This document shows, in pieces, positions 22,297-31,562 of a stretch of DNA of 64,000 nt. Below the pieces are notes generated by a model. That model did not search any database, was not told where the DNA came from, and saw only the letters and a program-made list of their open reading frames with translations. Position numbers and translations under genes: made by a program. Numbering within the stretch: position 1 is the first letter of the stretch; the number at the start of each line of letters is the position of its first letter. This DNA comes from Longimicrobiales bacterium (GTDB lineage Bacteria; Gemmatimonadota; Gemmatimonadetes; Longimicrobiales; Gaopeijiaceae): contig CATQHQ010000001.1 of assembly GCA_958296005.1 (NCBI GenBank), positions 1 to 64,000 of the forward strand. Reading direction: 5' to 3'.

Positions 22297-23167
22297 GGCT
22301 GCGGATCAGGGGGATCGCCCCCTCGGTCGGAACGTAGACCACCGTGCCGTCGGGCATCTCCGACAGCTGCTGGATGTAGAAGAACGTCAGGTATTCCGGC
22401 GTCAGCCCCGAGGCGATGATCTGCTGGGCGTCGGCGATTCCCTTGGCTTCTTCGGCCTGTTGCCGCGCGCGCTCCTGGATGATCTGGGTCTGGAACTCCT
22501 CGGCGGCGACCTGCTGCTCCCTCTCCAGCTTCTGCTCAATCGCTTCCCGGACCCTGGGCGGTGCTTGGATGTCCCGAGCAAAGACGTCCACGACCTCGAT
22601 GCGGTCGCCCGCCTTCGCCTGAATCTCTTCCTTCATGCTCGACGCCACTTCCCGCCGGTTGGGCGAGAAGATCTCGTTGATCGACTTGGTCGCCACCGCG
22701 TCGCGAACTCCGTTGCGGACGGCGTTGAGGACGATGTTGCGGATGATCTGGCTCTCCGGGCCGATGCGGGCGTACAGGTCCGGCGCGTTGGAGCCGTCGA
22801 TCTTGAAGAGGATCGAGACCTCGAGGGCGACGTTCAGCTGCTCCGCCGTCTGGGCTTCGATCGCCTCGTAGGCCCCCTGGGGCGGAAACGCCTGCTCGCG
22901 GACGGACATCTTCTCCACGTTGGCCAGAGGGTTGATGAAGTGGACTCCCTGGTCGAGAGGGGCGTTGCTCACCTTCCCCAGGAAGTGCTGGACGCCGACC
23001 TCGCCGACCGGGATGACCACCATCGCGTTCATCGCGAAGAGCCCCAGGCCGACGACCATGATGGCGTAGCCCGCAAGCTTGTTGGGAATGCCGGTCTTGG
23101 CGGCGGGAAGGGATCGGACGACTGCGCCGATGGCGATGACTACGACTGCGGCTGCTGCAAAGCCCAT
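22280..23167 (-). CDS. SPFH/prohibitin-family membrane protein
   Basis: 295 residues. The ATG at 23167 has AAGGAG 7 bases upstream. An N-terminal region of ~55 residues holds two hydrophobic stretches. The band-7/SPFH domain (VIPVGEVGVQHFLGKV to about residue 210) and a Gln/Glu/Ala-rich coiled coil (QKLEREQQVAAEEFQ) follow, and the C-terminal region begins ASGLTPEYLTFFYIQQL, as in prohibitins. Such proteins form membrane rings that scaffold proteases such as FtsH. The gene overlaps the COG4324 aminopeptidase, suggesting a shared envelope role; that link is inference. Confidence 0.88.
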   Translation of the reverse strand: MGFAAAAVVVIAIGAVVRSLPAAKTGIPNKLAGYAIMVVGLGLFAMNAMVVIPVGEVGVQHFLGKVSNAPLDQGVHFINPLANVEKMSVREQAFPPQGAYEAIEAQTAEQLNVALEVSILFKIDGSNAPDLYARIGPESQIIRNIVLNAVRNGVRDAVATKSINEIFSPNRREVASSMKEEIQAKAGDRIEVVDVFARDIQAPPRVREAIEQKLEREQQVAAEEFQTQIIQERARQQAEEAKGIADAQQIIASGLTPEYLTFFYIQQLSEMPDGTVVYVPTEGAIPLIRSLGGGN

Positions 23168-23202
23168 GCTGTTCTCCTTGTGGTGTCCTGCGTGCGCGTT
23201 CC

Positions 23203-24630
23203 TTAACGTCTGCGAATCTGGCCCCGGGGATACGCCACCGGGCTCTCGTTGCCGTCGGCGCCCACCGCGGCCACGCCGAAGAGATAGTTGTCGATCACCA
23301 GCCCCTCCAGCGTGAACGAGGTCCGGGCGCCCACCCAGCGGGAGCGCTCCCATCGGGGCGCGGTGGTGTCCCGCCAGTAGACCTTGTACCCGACGAGGCG
23401 GGGATCGTTCACGGCTTCCCACTCCAGAGTGGTGGAGGGCCGGACGGCGCCCCCGATCAGCACGTTGGACGGGGCGGGAGGCGCCCAGGCGAGCTGCGCC
23501 AGCACGGCCGCGTTCAGGGCGGTCATCTTGGCGGCGTAGTCGAAGTCGACGCCCTCCACCACGTCTCCGTAGGCGATGCCGTTCTCGGTGCGGATGTTCT
23601 GGTGTTGCCGGACGTAGTTCTCGTGCGTCTCCATGATGCGCACCGCCGGGAAGCCCGCGTCGTTGAACGGCCGGTGGTGCCCCCCGCGGCCGAAGCGGTC
23701 CAGACGGTAGATCATGATCGGGTCCAAGTTGGGGACGTACTCGTCGGCGGTGCGGGCCACGTAGCGCGCCAGCTGCCGGGAGGGGCCGTCCACCTCGCCG
23801 CCGTAGACCCGGTAGCGGGCGTGGTCCTGCTCGGTGTCGGTGGCGGGCGTGGGCTCGGAGAAGACCCGGAAGGTGTTGTTCTCGACCACGCCGTCCACGC
23901 CGGTGATGTTGCCGATCATGTCGTTGTTGAGCACGCCGGCGATCTCCCACCCCTCCTCCCGCGCGACCCGGGCCATGTGGCGCCCGCCCCACAGCCCCTG
24001 CTCCTCCCCGGAGAGCCCGGCCAGGACCACGGTGCTGCCGAACTCGTGCCCCGCCAGGAGTCGCGCCGCCTCGATGGCGCCCGCCATGCCGGAGGCGTTG
24101 TCGTTCGCGCCGGGAGCGTCGGACTCGCCGTCGGAACCGTTGGACGCCCGAGAGTCGATGTCGCCCGACATGATCACGTAGCGGTTGGGGGCGACCGCGC
24201 CGCGCTTGATCGCCAGGACGTTGACCACCCACGTGTCCTGCGGAATGCGGGGACTGTCCTCGCCGGTGACCAAGCTCCTCTGGTAGACGACTTCGTAGCA
24301 GCCTCCGCACGACGCCGAGATGCGGTCGAACTCGGCCTTGATCCAGCGCCGCGCCGCGCCGATCCCCCGGGTGTCCGACAGGGTGTCCGAGAAGGTGTTG
24401 CGGGTGCCGAAGCCCGCGAGCCTGCGGATGTCGGCCTCGACGCGCTCGGCGGACGCGGCCTCCGCGATCTCGTAGATGCGGAGGTCCACTTCGGGGGGCG
24501 GCGCCTGGGCGGCGAGGGAGCGGGCCGGCAACGGGGCGAGGGCGGCCAGAAGGGCAAGGGCCGCGATCGGGGCACGGGCCGCCAGCAGGGCATGGGCGGG
24601 CGGTGGTGCGAGGTGGTCTCGGTTGCTCAC
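23203..24630 (-). CDS. Secreted M28-family zinc peptidase with C-terminal Fn3-like domain
   Basis: 475 residues from a GTG at 24630 that overlaps the stop of the upstream oxidoreductase. A signal peptide ends near ARSLAAQA. M28 core: GDIDSRAS, APGANDNASGMAGAIEAARLL (bridging Asp), LSGEEQGLWGGRHMA (general-base and ligand Glu), NNDMIGN, and GGHHRPFNDAGFPAVR supplying a His ligand. The first ligand position, usually His in GHYDS, reads Asp (GDIDS); a metal-site variant is possible. The last ~85 residues resemble a fibronectin type III module (YKVYWRDTTAPRWERS). It probably degrades peptides outside the cell. Confidence 0.88.
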   Translation of the reverse strand: MSNRDHLAPPPAHALLAARAPIAALALLAALAPLPARSLAAQAPPPEVDLRIYEIAEAASAERVEADIRRLAGFGTRNTFSDTLSDTRGIGAARRWIKAEFDRISASCGGCYEVVYQRSLVTGEDSPRIPQDTWVVNVLAIKRGAVAPNRYVIMSGDIDSRASNGSDGESDAPGANDNASGMAGAIEAARLLAGHEFGSTVVLAGLSGEEQGLWGGRHMARVAREEGWEIAGVLNNDMIGNITGVDGVVENNTFRVFSEPTPATDTEQDHARYRVYGGEVDGPSRQLARYVARTADEYVPNLDPIMIYRLDRFGRGGHHRPFNDAGFPAVRIMETHENYVRQHQNIRTENGIAYGDVVEGVDFDYAAKMTALNAAVLAQLAWAPPAPSNVLIGGAVRPSTTLEWEAVNDPRLVGYKVYWRDTTAPRWERSRWVGARTSFTLEGLVIDNYLFGVAAVGADGNESPVAYPRGQIRRR

Positions 24631-25613
24631 GTTCGGGTCTCCCAGTCCAGCATGATCTTGCCGAAGTTGCGGTTGGCCTCCATGCGCCGATGGGCGTCCG
24701 CCGCTTCGTCCACTGAGAAGATGCCGTCGACGACCGGCTTGAGCGAACCGTCGGCGAAGCCCGGCAGGACCTCGTTCTCGAACTCTCGCGCCAGGGCGGC
24801 CTTCTCCTCCACCGGACGCGCCCGGAGCACCGTGCCGATCATCTGGGCGCGACGCACCATGAGGAGCCGCAAGTCGATCGCCGCCTCGGCGCCTCCGGGC
24901 ACCCCCACCACGACGTGGCGTCCTCCGGTGGCGATCGCCGCTTGGTTCCCGGCCAGGTACGGGCCTCCCACGAGGTCGAGGATCACGTCCGCGCCCCGCC
25001 CGTCCGTTGCGTCCTTGACCGCCCAGGGCCAGTCGCCGTCTCCGTCCAGCCCAAGATCCAGTCCCATCTCCGCCGCCCGATCCAGCTTGGCCTGGGTGCG
25101 CGAAGTGCCGATCACGCGAGCGCCCGCCCTCCGCGCCAGCTGAAGGGCCGCCGTCCCGACGCCGCTCCCCACGGCGTGCACCAGCAACGTCTCGCCCGAC
25201 TTCAGTCCCGCCTGGCGAAACGCGGCGTCGTAGGCGGTCATGTAGACCTCCGGGATCGCGCCCGCCTCCAGCGCTCCGATCCCCCTCGGAACCGCCACCG
25301 CCACCGTCTCGTGGACGACGACCTTCTCCGCGTACCCCCCTCCCGCCACGATCCCCATGACGCGCTGGCCGGACCTCCATCGAGTCGCGGCGGCGCCGAC
25401 GGCCTCCACCGTCCCGGCGAACTCCAGTCCCGGCACCTCCGACTCGCCCGGCGGCGGCGGATACAACCCTCGTCGCTGGAGCAGGTCCGCTCGGTTGACC
25501 CCCGAAGCCCGCACGCGGACCACGATCTCGCCGCTGTCCGGTACCGGATCGGCCACGGAGGCGACCCGCATGACTTCCGGCCCTCCGAACTCGGGGATGA
25601 CGACGACGCGCAT
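24627..25613 (-). CDS. NADPH:quinone oxidoreductase (zinc-free MDR, PIG3-like)
   Basis: 328 residues from the ATG at 25613 (MRVVVIPEFGGPEVMRV). Medium-chain dehydrogenase/reductase of the quinone-reductase branch: GVNRADLLQRRGLYPPPPG is the typical substrate-side signature, and VGSGVGTAALQLARRAGARV is the Rossmann nucleotide site. The catalytic-zinc Cys/His set is absent. Family members reduce quinones or enals with NADPH in the cytoplasm. It is the first gene of the minus-strand run and is followed with overlap by the M28 peptidase. It is divergent from the M20 peptidase; the 147-base spacer holds no clear promoter hexamers. Confidence 0.9.
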   Translation of the reverse strand: MRVVVIPEFGGPEVMRVASVADPVPDSGEIVVRVRASGVNRADLLQRRGLYPPPPGESEVPGLEFAGTVEAVGAAATRWRSGQRVMGIVAGGGYAEKVVVHETVAVAVPRGIGALEAGAIPEVYMTAYDAAFRQAGLKSGETLLVHAVGSGVGTAALQLARRAGARVIGTSRTQAKLDRAAEMGLDLGLDGDGDWPWAVKDATDGRGADVILDLVGGPYLAGNQAAIATGGRHVVVGVPGGAEAAIDLRLLMVRRAQMIGTVLRARPVEEKAALAREFENEVLPGFADGSLKPVVDGIFSVDEAADAHRRMEANRNFGKIMLDWETRT

Positions 25614-25760
25614 GGGCTGAATGATGGTGCACGTGGGAAGGGCGGACCAGAGGGACGTTGTGGCGCGCCCCGGTGGGTCCTTGCGCCGTCGCAAACGCCT
25701 GTCGATTCTGTCCCCCCTCCCTCAACCAAGCCACCGTCTCCGCCACAGCATCCACGACCG

Positions 25761-27371
25761 ATGAGCCACTCCCTGCGCCTCCGCGCCACGCTCACTGCCG
25801 TCCGGGTCAACGCCACCTCCGCCCCGACTGCCGCCTTCATCGTCGCCGCCCTCCTCTGCGGGGTGCCGGCGAGCGCGCCCCTGGCCGCCCAATCCGGGGC
25901 CGACGTCGCCCGGGCGTACCGGGAGGGCCACGAGGCCGAGATCGTCCGCGACTTCGTCGAGCTGCTGTCGTACCCGAACCGAGCGTTCACGCCGGAGATC
26001 GTCCGGGCGGCCGAGTACATCCGCGACCAGATGCGCGCTGCCGGGGTCGAGTCCGAGCTGCTGGAGCTGGACGGCGCGTCGCCGGCCGTGTGGGGTGCGC
26101 TGAACGTGGGCGCGGCCCGCACGTTGGGCATCTACGTGCACTACGACGGTCAGCCGGCCGACCCGTCCAACTGGACCCATCCCCCGTTCGATCCCACCCT
26201 CTACACCGCGCCGATCCCCGCTGGCGGCGAGCCGATCCCTCTGCCCCAAGCCGGAGACGAAGTCGATCCCGAGTGGCGCCTCTACGCGCGCTCCGCCGGC
26301 GACGACAAGGCGCCGATCGCGGCGATCCTCCCAGTGCTGCGCTCGTTTCGCGAGGCAGGCGTCCAGCCCACGTCGAACCTCGTCTTCTTCTTCGACGGCG
26401 AAGAGGAGGCCGGCTCACCCAACCTTGCGCGCTACATGGAGGAGTACCGGGACCGCTTCGACCCCATCGACATCTGGCTCTTCTTCGACGGACCGGCCCA
26501 CCCCAGCGGCCGCCCGCAACTGACGTTCGGCGTGCGCGGCGCAATGGGCATGGAGGTCACGGTCTACGGGGCTTCGCGCAACCTTCACTCGGGGCACTAC
26601 GGCAACTGGGCACCCGACACCGGCAGCATCCTCGCGCACCTCCTGGCGTCGATGAAGGACGAGAGCGGGCGCGTGCTGATCGACGGCTGGTACGACGGCG
26701 TGGACCCCATCGGCGACGAGGAGCGAGAGGCGCTGCGGGCGATGCCCGACTGGGACGGCCAGCTCAAGCGCGAACTCGGGGTGGTCCGTACCGAGGGCGA
26801 ACCCGAGACCCTTCCCGAACGTTTGCTGGTCCCCGCGCTCAACGTCCGAGGCATCACCAGCGGCAACACGGGCCGCTTGGCGCGCAACGTCATTCCCAAC
26901 ACGGCGGTCGCCTCGCTGGGCATCCGACTTGTAAAGGGAAACGAGCCCGCTCGCTTGCGGCAGCTCGTCGTCGACCACATCGAGGCCCAGGGTTTCCACG
27001 TGGTGTCGGAAGACCCCGACCTGGAAACGCGGCTCCGCCACCCGCGCATCGCCAAGGTCACGGGAGGCGGCGGTTCGAGGGCGGCGCGCACCTCGATGGC
27101 GAACCCCTTTGCCCAGAGCGTCATTCAAGCGGCCCGGGCGGCGGCGGATCGGGCGTTTGGCGCCGGGTCGCTGGTGATCGCGCCGGGAATGGGCGGCACG
27201 CTGCCGTTGACGCCCTTCACCGAAGTGCTGGGCAAGCCGGCCGTGATCGTCCCCGTCGCCAACCACGACAACAACCAGCACGCCCCCGACGAGAACCTCC
27301 GCATCGCCAACCTCTGGTACGCCATCGACCTCTACGCGGCCCTGCTCACGATGCCGGGGCCGATGTCGTGA
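25761..27371 (+). CDS. Secreted M20-family metallopeptidase
   Basis: 536 residues from ATG 25761. A signal peptide (hydrophobic AAFIVAALLCGVPA, ending near APLAAQSG) is followed by an M20 dinuclear zinc peptidase: GIYVHYDGQPAD (H and D ligands), SAGDDKAP (bridging D), FFFDGEEEAGS (catalytic and ligand Glu), DGPAHPSGR, and a late NHDNNQHAPDEN His ligand. The dimerisation domain includes the conserved SGHYGNWAPDT. It probably cleaves dipeptides or acylated amino acids in the periplasm. The stop overlaps the GTG start of the first defence-island gene, so the island begins exactly at this gene's end. Confidence 0.9.
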   Translation: MSHSLRLRATLTAVRVNATSAPTAAFIVAALLCGVPASAPLAAQSGADVARAYREGHEAEIVRDFVELLSYPNRAFTPEIVRAAEYIRDQMRAAGVESELLELDGASPAVWGALNVGAARTLGIYVHYDGQPADPSNWTHPPFDPTLYTAPIPAGGEPIPLPQAGDEVDPEWRLYARSAGDDKAPIAAILPVLRSFREAGVQPTSNLVFFFDGEEEAGSPNLARYMEEYRDRFDPIDIWLFFDGPAHPSGRPQLTFGVRGAMGMEVTVYGASRNLHSGHYGNWAPDTGSILAHLLASMKDESGRVLIDGWYDGVDPIGDEEREALRAMPDWDGQLKRELGVVRTEGEPETLPERLLVPALNVRGITSGNTGRLARNVIPNTAVASLGIRLVKGNEPARLRQLVVDHIEAQGFHVVSEDPDLETRLRHPRIAKVTGGGGSRAARTSMANPFAQSVIQAARAAADRAFGAGSLVIAPGMGGTLPLTPFTEVLGKPAVIVPVANHDNNQHAPDENLRIANLWYAIDLYAALLTMPGPMS

Positions 27372-30300
27372 ACGCGCCCCGGGACTTCCTCCCCGAGATC
27401 GTCCCGCGCCCATGGTCGCCAGCCTCGCGGTTCGGCTTCCAGTCCGCAGAACTCTTCGTGGGACTTGGCGACCACGGCCTCGAGGTCGTGGCTGCCCGCT
27501 CCGCTCATGCTCCGAGCCGGACCGCCATGACGGCGGGCCACCGGGCCCGGCGGGGCGGAAGAGCCGCCCCCCTGCTGCTGGTCGTTCTGCACCCGAACGG
27601 CGCCTCCCTCTGCGGCCCCTCTGGCGAGAGCCCGCCGTTCCGGCCCGATCTGGACGTGAAGCAGGTCGAACGGCTCTGTCGCGCAGCACTGGCCCAACCG
27701 GATCGCCATGCGGCCCTGCGCTTCCTCTCCCAGGCCCTTCCTTCGTTGGAGACCGACCTTCCGGGCATCCATAACGAGGGGCTGCTAGCCCTCCACAACC
27801 TGCGGCACGGCGTCCGCGCACGAGCCGACTGGGCCGCCGCCGGTTGCAAAGCCAAGAAGGCGGTCGGCCAACGTGCACTGGAACTGCTGGGCGCCCTGGG
27901 CTTCCGCGTGGAGCGGTTGGACAACCTCACCCGCTTGCTCTTCACCGGCGACACTGGTAGCAAGCGCACGGCCCTGGCGGTGCTGTTGCACGAGCACGAG
28001 TCGGCAGAAGCCGGCAACCCTCGCTTCAATAGTTTGTCGCCAGTGACCTACGCGCTCAAGAAAGCCGACGACGAGAATCTCTCGTGGGTGCTGATGGTAC
28101 AAGGCGACCGCCTGCGTCTATACTCGACGACGACCGACCGGGGCGTTGGCAGGCGAGGGCGCACCGAGACCTACGTCGAGTGTCAGACGCCGCTGCTCGC
28201 GGATTCTGACTTTGCGTACTTGTGGCTGATCTTCTCTGCCGAGGCGCTGGTCCCAAACGGAAGCCTGCACGAAATCCTGGACGAGTCCCGTCGCTTTGCT
28301 GGCGACTTGGCCGAGCGCCTGCGCGAACGCATCTACGACCAAGTTGTCCCCAGGCTCGCACGCGGCATTGCCGACGCCAGAGGCTTCGACTGGATCGCCA
28401 CGCATGAACTGGCCCGCACTTACGACATGGCTCTGACCGTGCTGTTTCGCCTCCTGTTCATCGCGTACGCCGAGGACCGTGACCTGCTTCCCTACCGGCA
28501 CAACGACGCCTACCGCCGCCGATCGCTCAAGCAGAAGGCTCAAGAGCTGGCCAAGCGCGTTGCCGCAGATACGCCTGTGGCCCAGGGGAACACCCACTGG
28601 CAGGAGGTGAACCGCCTATTCGACGCCGTGGCCAACGGCAACTCCGAGTGGAACGTTCCCGCGTACGACGGCGGCTTGTTCAGCAGCGATCCGGACGTAT
28701 CCCCGACTGGGGCTGAGCTTGCCAACGTCTCGTTGCCCAACGACGCCTTCGAACCAGCCCTGCGTCACCTCTTGATCGTCGACACGCCGGAAGGCGGACC
28801 AGGGCCAGTGGACTTTCGGTCTCTGGGCGTACGCGAGTTCGGCACGGTCTACGAGGGCTTGCTGGAGTCTGAACTGGCAGTGGCGACCACCGACTTGGCC
28901 GTCAACAACAAGGGGACCTACGTGCCGGCCAAAGCGAAGGCACCGGTCGTCGTCCGGGAAGGCGAGGTCTACCTGCACAACCGTTCCGGCGTCCGCAAGT
29001 TCACCGGCAGCTACTACACGAAACCCTTCGCCGTGGATCACCTGCTGGACAAGGCGCTAGAACCTGCTTTGAAGGACCATTTCCAGCGCCTGGATTCGAT
29101 GGACGATGCCACCGCCGCCGATGCGTTCTTCGACTTCCGCGTCGCCGACATCGCGATGGGCTCGGGCCACTTCCTGATCGGCGCCGTCGATCGGATCGAG
29201 AAAGGCATGGCCAACTTCCTGGTGAACCGCGACCTGTCCGGCGTGCGAAACGAACTGGCCGACCTTCGCGACGCTGCACGGGGGGCGCTGGCCGCAGAGG
29301 ACGACGTAGACGCGTCTCTCATCGAGGATGCCCAACTCTTGCGCCGACTGATCGCCCGGCGGTGCATCTACGGCGTGGACCTGAACGCCATCTCGGTCCA
29401 CTTGGCCCGCTTAGCTGTATGGATTCACACGTTCGTGCCTGGTCTGCCGCTCTCGTTTCTCGATCACAATCTGGTGCGGGGAAATTCACTCGTCGGCGTC
29501 GGAACCATCGGCGACATCAAAGCCAAGCTCGAAGCCCGCAACACACCGTTGTTCCAATGCGACGCCGAGTCGCTGCTGGGTCGGGCAGCCAAGCCGCTGC
29601 GCCGACTGGCAAACCTGAACGATGCCACAGTGGCCGAGGTCAACGAAGCACGGCAGGCGCAGCAGGAGGCCAGGGAAGCCGTAGCGGCGACAAAGGCGCT
29701 GTGCGACCTGATCACCGCCCAGCCGATCTCTGACAAGGACATGATCAAGGGGTTCCAGTTCGAAGACTGGGAGCGTCGCAGCGAAGACGTGGAATCGGTT
29801 CCCGAGGCCGCTGTGGCAAGTAGGGAACTCGCCTGGCTTGCCACGCTGCACTTTCCAGTGGCGTTCCCGGAGGTCTTCCTGCGGGCACGCTCTGGCTTCG
29901 ACGTGATCCTGGGCAACCCGCCGTGGAAGAAGCCCAAAGTGGAGGAGCATGGTTTCTGGGCCAGGCAGTTTCCGGGCCTGCGAGGGCTACCTCAGCGCGA
30001 CCAAGAGACCGAAAAGGCACGCCTCCGGGACGAGCGGCCGGACTTAGTAGCCGTTCTAGAGGCAGAACTGGCCGAGAGCAACGCCGTGCGAAAGGCGTTG
30101 CTCGGAGGCGACTATCCCGGTATGGGTACGGGCGATCCAGACGTGTACAAAGCGTTCTGCTGGCGTTTTTGGCGGCTTGCAACGAAGCAAGGTGGACGAA
30201 TCGGCGTAGTACTTCCGAGAAGCGCATTGCAGGCCAAGGGCTCGCAGGATTTTCGGAAAGCGGTGTTTGGAGAGGCAAGCAGCATGGATGTGGCGATGTT

Positions 30301-31525
30301 GCTGAACACCAGAGGCTGGGTCTTCACTGAAGTGGAGCCACGATATACCGTTGGCCTTACGGCGATTGGCCGTCGAGGGGACGGGGAAGACTCTCAGTTG
30401 CGTATGAGTGGCCCCTATGCCGACCGCCGGGCCTTCGGCGCTGGAATCCTCAAGGAGCCTTTGGTCTTCTATCGCCAAGACATTGAGCAATGGAACGACA
30501 CAGCGTCGTTGCCGCTACTGCCGGGCGACGATTCCGTGGACGTGTTTGCCCAGATGTCCACGGCTCCCCGTCTTGACACGGTTGATCGTGCAAATGACAA
30601 AGGGGGGGGGGGGGGGGGGGGGGCGAGAAGCAACTTGGCGCGCGCGTCCAGACCGGGAGATGGACGCCACGCAGCAGAAGCACTTCATGGTGTTCACCAA
30701 GCCGCCGGATGGCGGGCCCGACCCATCACCGATCTCCACGCCACAACGCAGAAGAACGTGATGAGCTTCGAACGAGAGGACGCTTACTGGCCCGTGTACA
30801 AGGGTGCGTCGTTCGACTTGTGGAATCCAGATACGGGTGTAAGGTACGCGTGGGCGGATCCGACGCCGGTGCTCGATTGGTTGCAGCGGAAGCGGCGTAG
30901 GGCGGCGAAGAGCCGACGAGACAGCGCGCACAAGGAGTTTCCCATAGCGCATCTTCAGGGCATGCGGACGTTGCCGTGTTTCAAGCCCAGAATTGCATTC
31001 CGCGACGTGGCGCGTGCAACCGACACACGCACCATCATCGCCTGCCTCCTGCCGCCAAAGGTCTTCGTCCAGCACAGCGCTCCGTATTTCTTGTGGCCTC
31101 GCGGGGATGAGAAGGACGAAGCCTTTCTTCTTGGGGTGCTTTGCTCCCTTCCTCTGGATTGGTATGCTCGCCGGTTCGTAGAAACGCACGTGACCTACTT
31201 CATCCTCAACCCCTTCCCGATTCCCCGCCCGCATCGAGACAACCCCCTGTGGCAGCGCATCGTGGAGATCGCAGGCCGCTTGGCTTGCCCGGACCAGCGC
31301 TTTGCCGAGTGGGCCGAAGCCGTCGGAGTCAACTGGGGGCCGCTCGCCACGGACGAGAAGGAGGACCTCGTCCACGAACTCGATGCCGTCGTGGCCCACA
31401 GCTATGGTCTGACCGAGCACCAGTTGGTCCACATCTTCGAGACCTTCCACGAGGGCTGGGATTACCATGACCGGCTGGACGGCGTCCTGAAGCACTTCCG
31501 CGCCCCGCCGAAGCGGTTACCTTGA
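27368..31525 (+). CDS. Eco57I/PglX-like adenine-specific DNA methyltransferase with internal poly-G tract
   Basis: 1385 residues if read straight through; GTG start in GTGA overlap with the M20 stop. The N-terminal ~500 residues lack a recognised nuclease motif. The amino-methyltransferase core has motif X (FTGSYYTKPFAVDHLLDKAL), motif I (DIAMGSGHFLIGAVDRI), motif II (GVDLNAISVHLARLAVWI) and motif IV NPPW (VILGNPPWKKPK). The C-terminal region with WPVYKGASFDLWNPDTG and ARRFVETHVTYFILNPFPIP is the usual target-recognition end. A 22-G run at 30602-30623 encodes about seven Gly. After it, codon bias favours a different frame until about 30710, then returns. It probably modifies host DNA for a defence system; base composition is poorer in GC than flanking core genes. 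Confidence 0.85.
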   Translation: MNAPRDFLPEIVPRPWSPASRFGFQSAELFVGLGDHGLEVVAARSAHAPSRTAMTAGHRARRGGRAAPLLLVVLHPNGASLCGPSGESPPFRPDLDVKQVERLCRAALAQPDRHAALRFLSQALPSLETDLPGIHNEGLLALHNLRHGVRARADWAAAGCKAKKAVGQRALELLGALGFRVERLDNLTRLLFTGDTGSKRTALAVLLHEHESAEAGNPRFNSLSPVTYALKKADDENLSWVLMVQGDRLRLYSTTTDRGVGRRGRTETYVECQTPLLADSDFAYLWLIFSAEALVPNGSLHEILDESRRFAGDLAERLRERIYDQVVPRLARGIADARGFDWIATHELARTYDMALTVLFRLLFIAYAEDRDLLPYRHNDAYRRRSLKQKAQELAKRVAADTPVAQGNTHWQEVNRLFDAVANGNSEWNVPAYDGGLFSSDPDVSPTGAELANVSLPNDAFEPALRHLLIVDTPEGGPGPVDFRSLGVREFGTVYEGLLESELAVATTDLAVNNKGTYVPAKAKAPVVVREGEVYLHNRSGVRKFTGSYYTKPFAVDHLLDKALEPALKDHFQRLDSMDDATAADAFFDFRVADIAMGSGHFLIGAVDRIEKGMANFLVNRDLSGVRNELADLRDAARGALAAEDDVDASLIEDAQLLRRLIARRCIYGVDLNAISVHLARLAVWIHTFVPGLPLSFLDHNLVRGNSLVGVGTIGDIKAKLEARNTPLFQCDAESLLGRAAKPLRRLANLNDATVAEVNEARQAQQEAREAVAATKALCDLITAQPISDKDMIKGFQFEDWERRSEDVESVPEAAVASRELAWLATLHFPVAFPEVFLRARSGFDVILGNPPWKKPKVEEHGFWARQFPGLRGLPQRDQETEKARLRDERPDLVAVLEAELAESNAVRKALLGGDYPGMGTGDPDVYKAFCWRFWRLATKQGGRIGVVLPRSALQAKGSQDFRKAVFGEASSMDVAMLLNTRGWVFTEVEPRYTVGLTAIGRRGDGEDSQLRMSGPYADRRAFGAGILKEPLVFYRQDIEQWNDTASLPLLPGDDSVDVFAQMSTAPRLDTVDRANDKGGGGGGGARSNLARASRPGDGRHAAEALHGVHQAAGWRARPITDLHATTQKNVMSFEREDAYWPVYKGASFDLWNPDTGVRYAWADPTPVLDWLQRKRRRAAKSRRDSAHKEFPIAHLQGMRTLPCFKPRIAFRDVARATDTRTIIACLLPPKVFVQHSAPYFLWPRGDEKDEAFLLGVLCSLPLDWYARRFVETHVTYFILNPFPIPRPHRDNPLWQRIVEIAGRLACPDQRFAEWAEAVGVNWGPLATDEKEDLVHELDAVVAHSYGLTEHQLVHIFETFHEGWDYHDRLDGVLKHFRAPPKRLP
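30602..30623 (+). repeat. 22-base poly-G tract inside the methyltransferase gene
   Basis: Uninterrupted run of 22 G between the catalytic core and the target-recognition region (about residues 1079-1085). At this length the gene stays open to 31525. At 21 or 24 G the frame would run into a 45-codon stretch and stop at 30761; at 23 G it would stop at 30900. Such tracts change length by slippage and switch genes on and off. A sequencing artefact is the main alternative. Confidence 0.9.
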
Positions 31526-31562
31526 GAGCCGTCCAGCCAACCTGCCGCCGAGGTCGCTCGCC

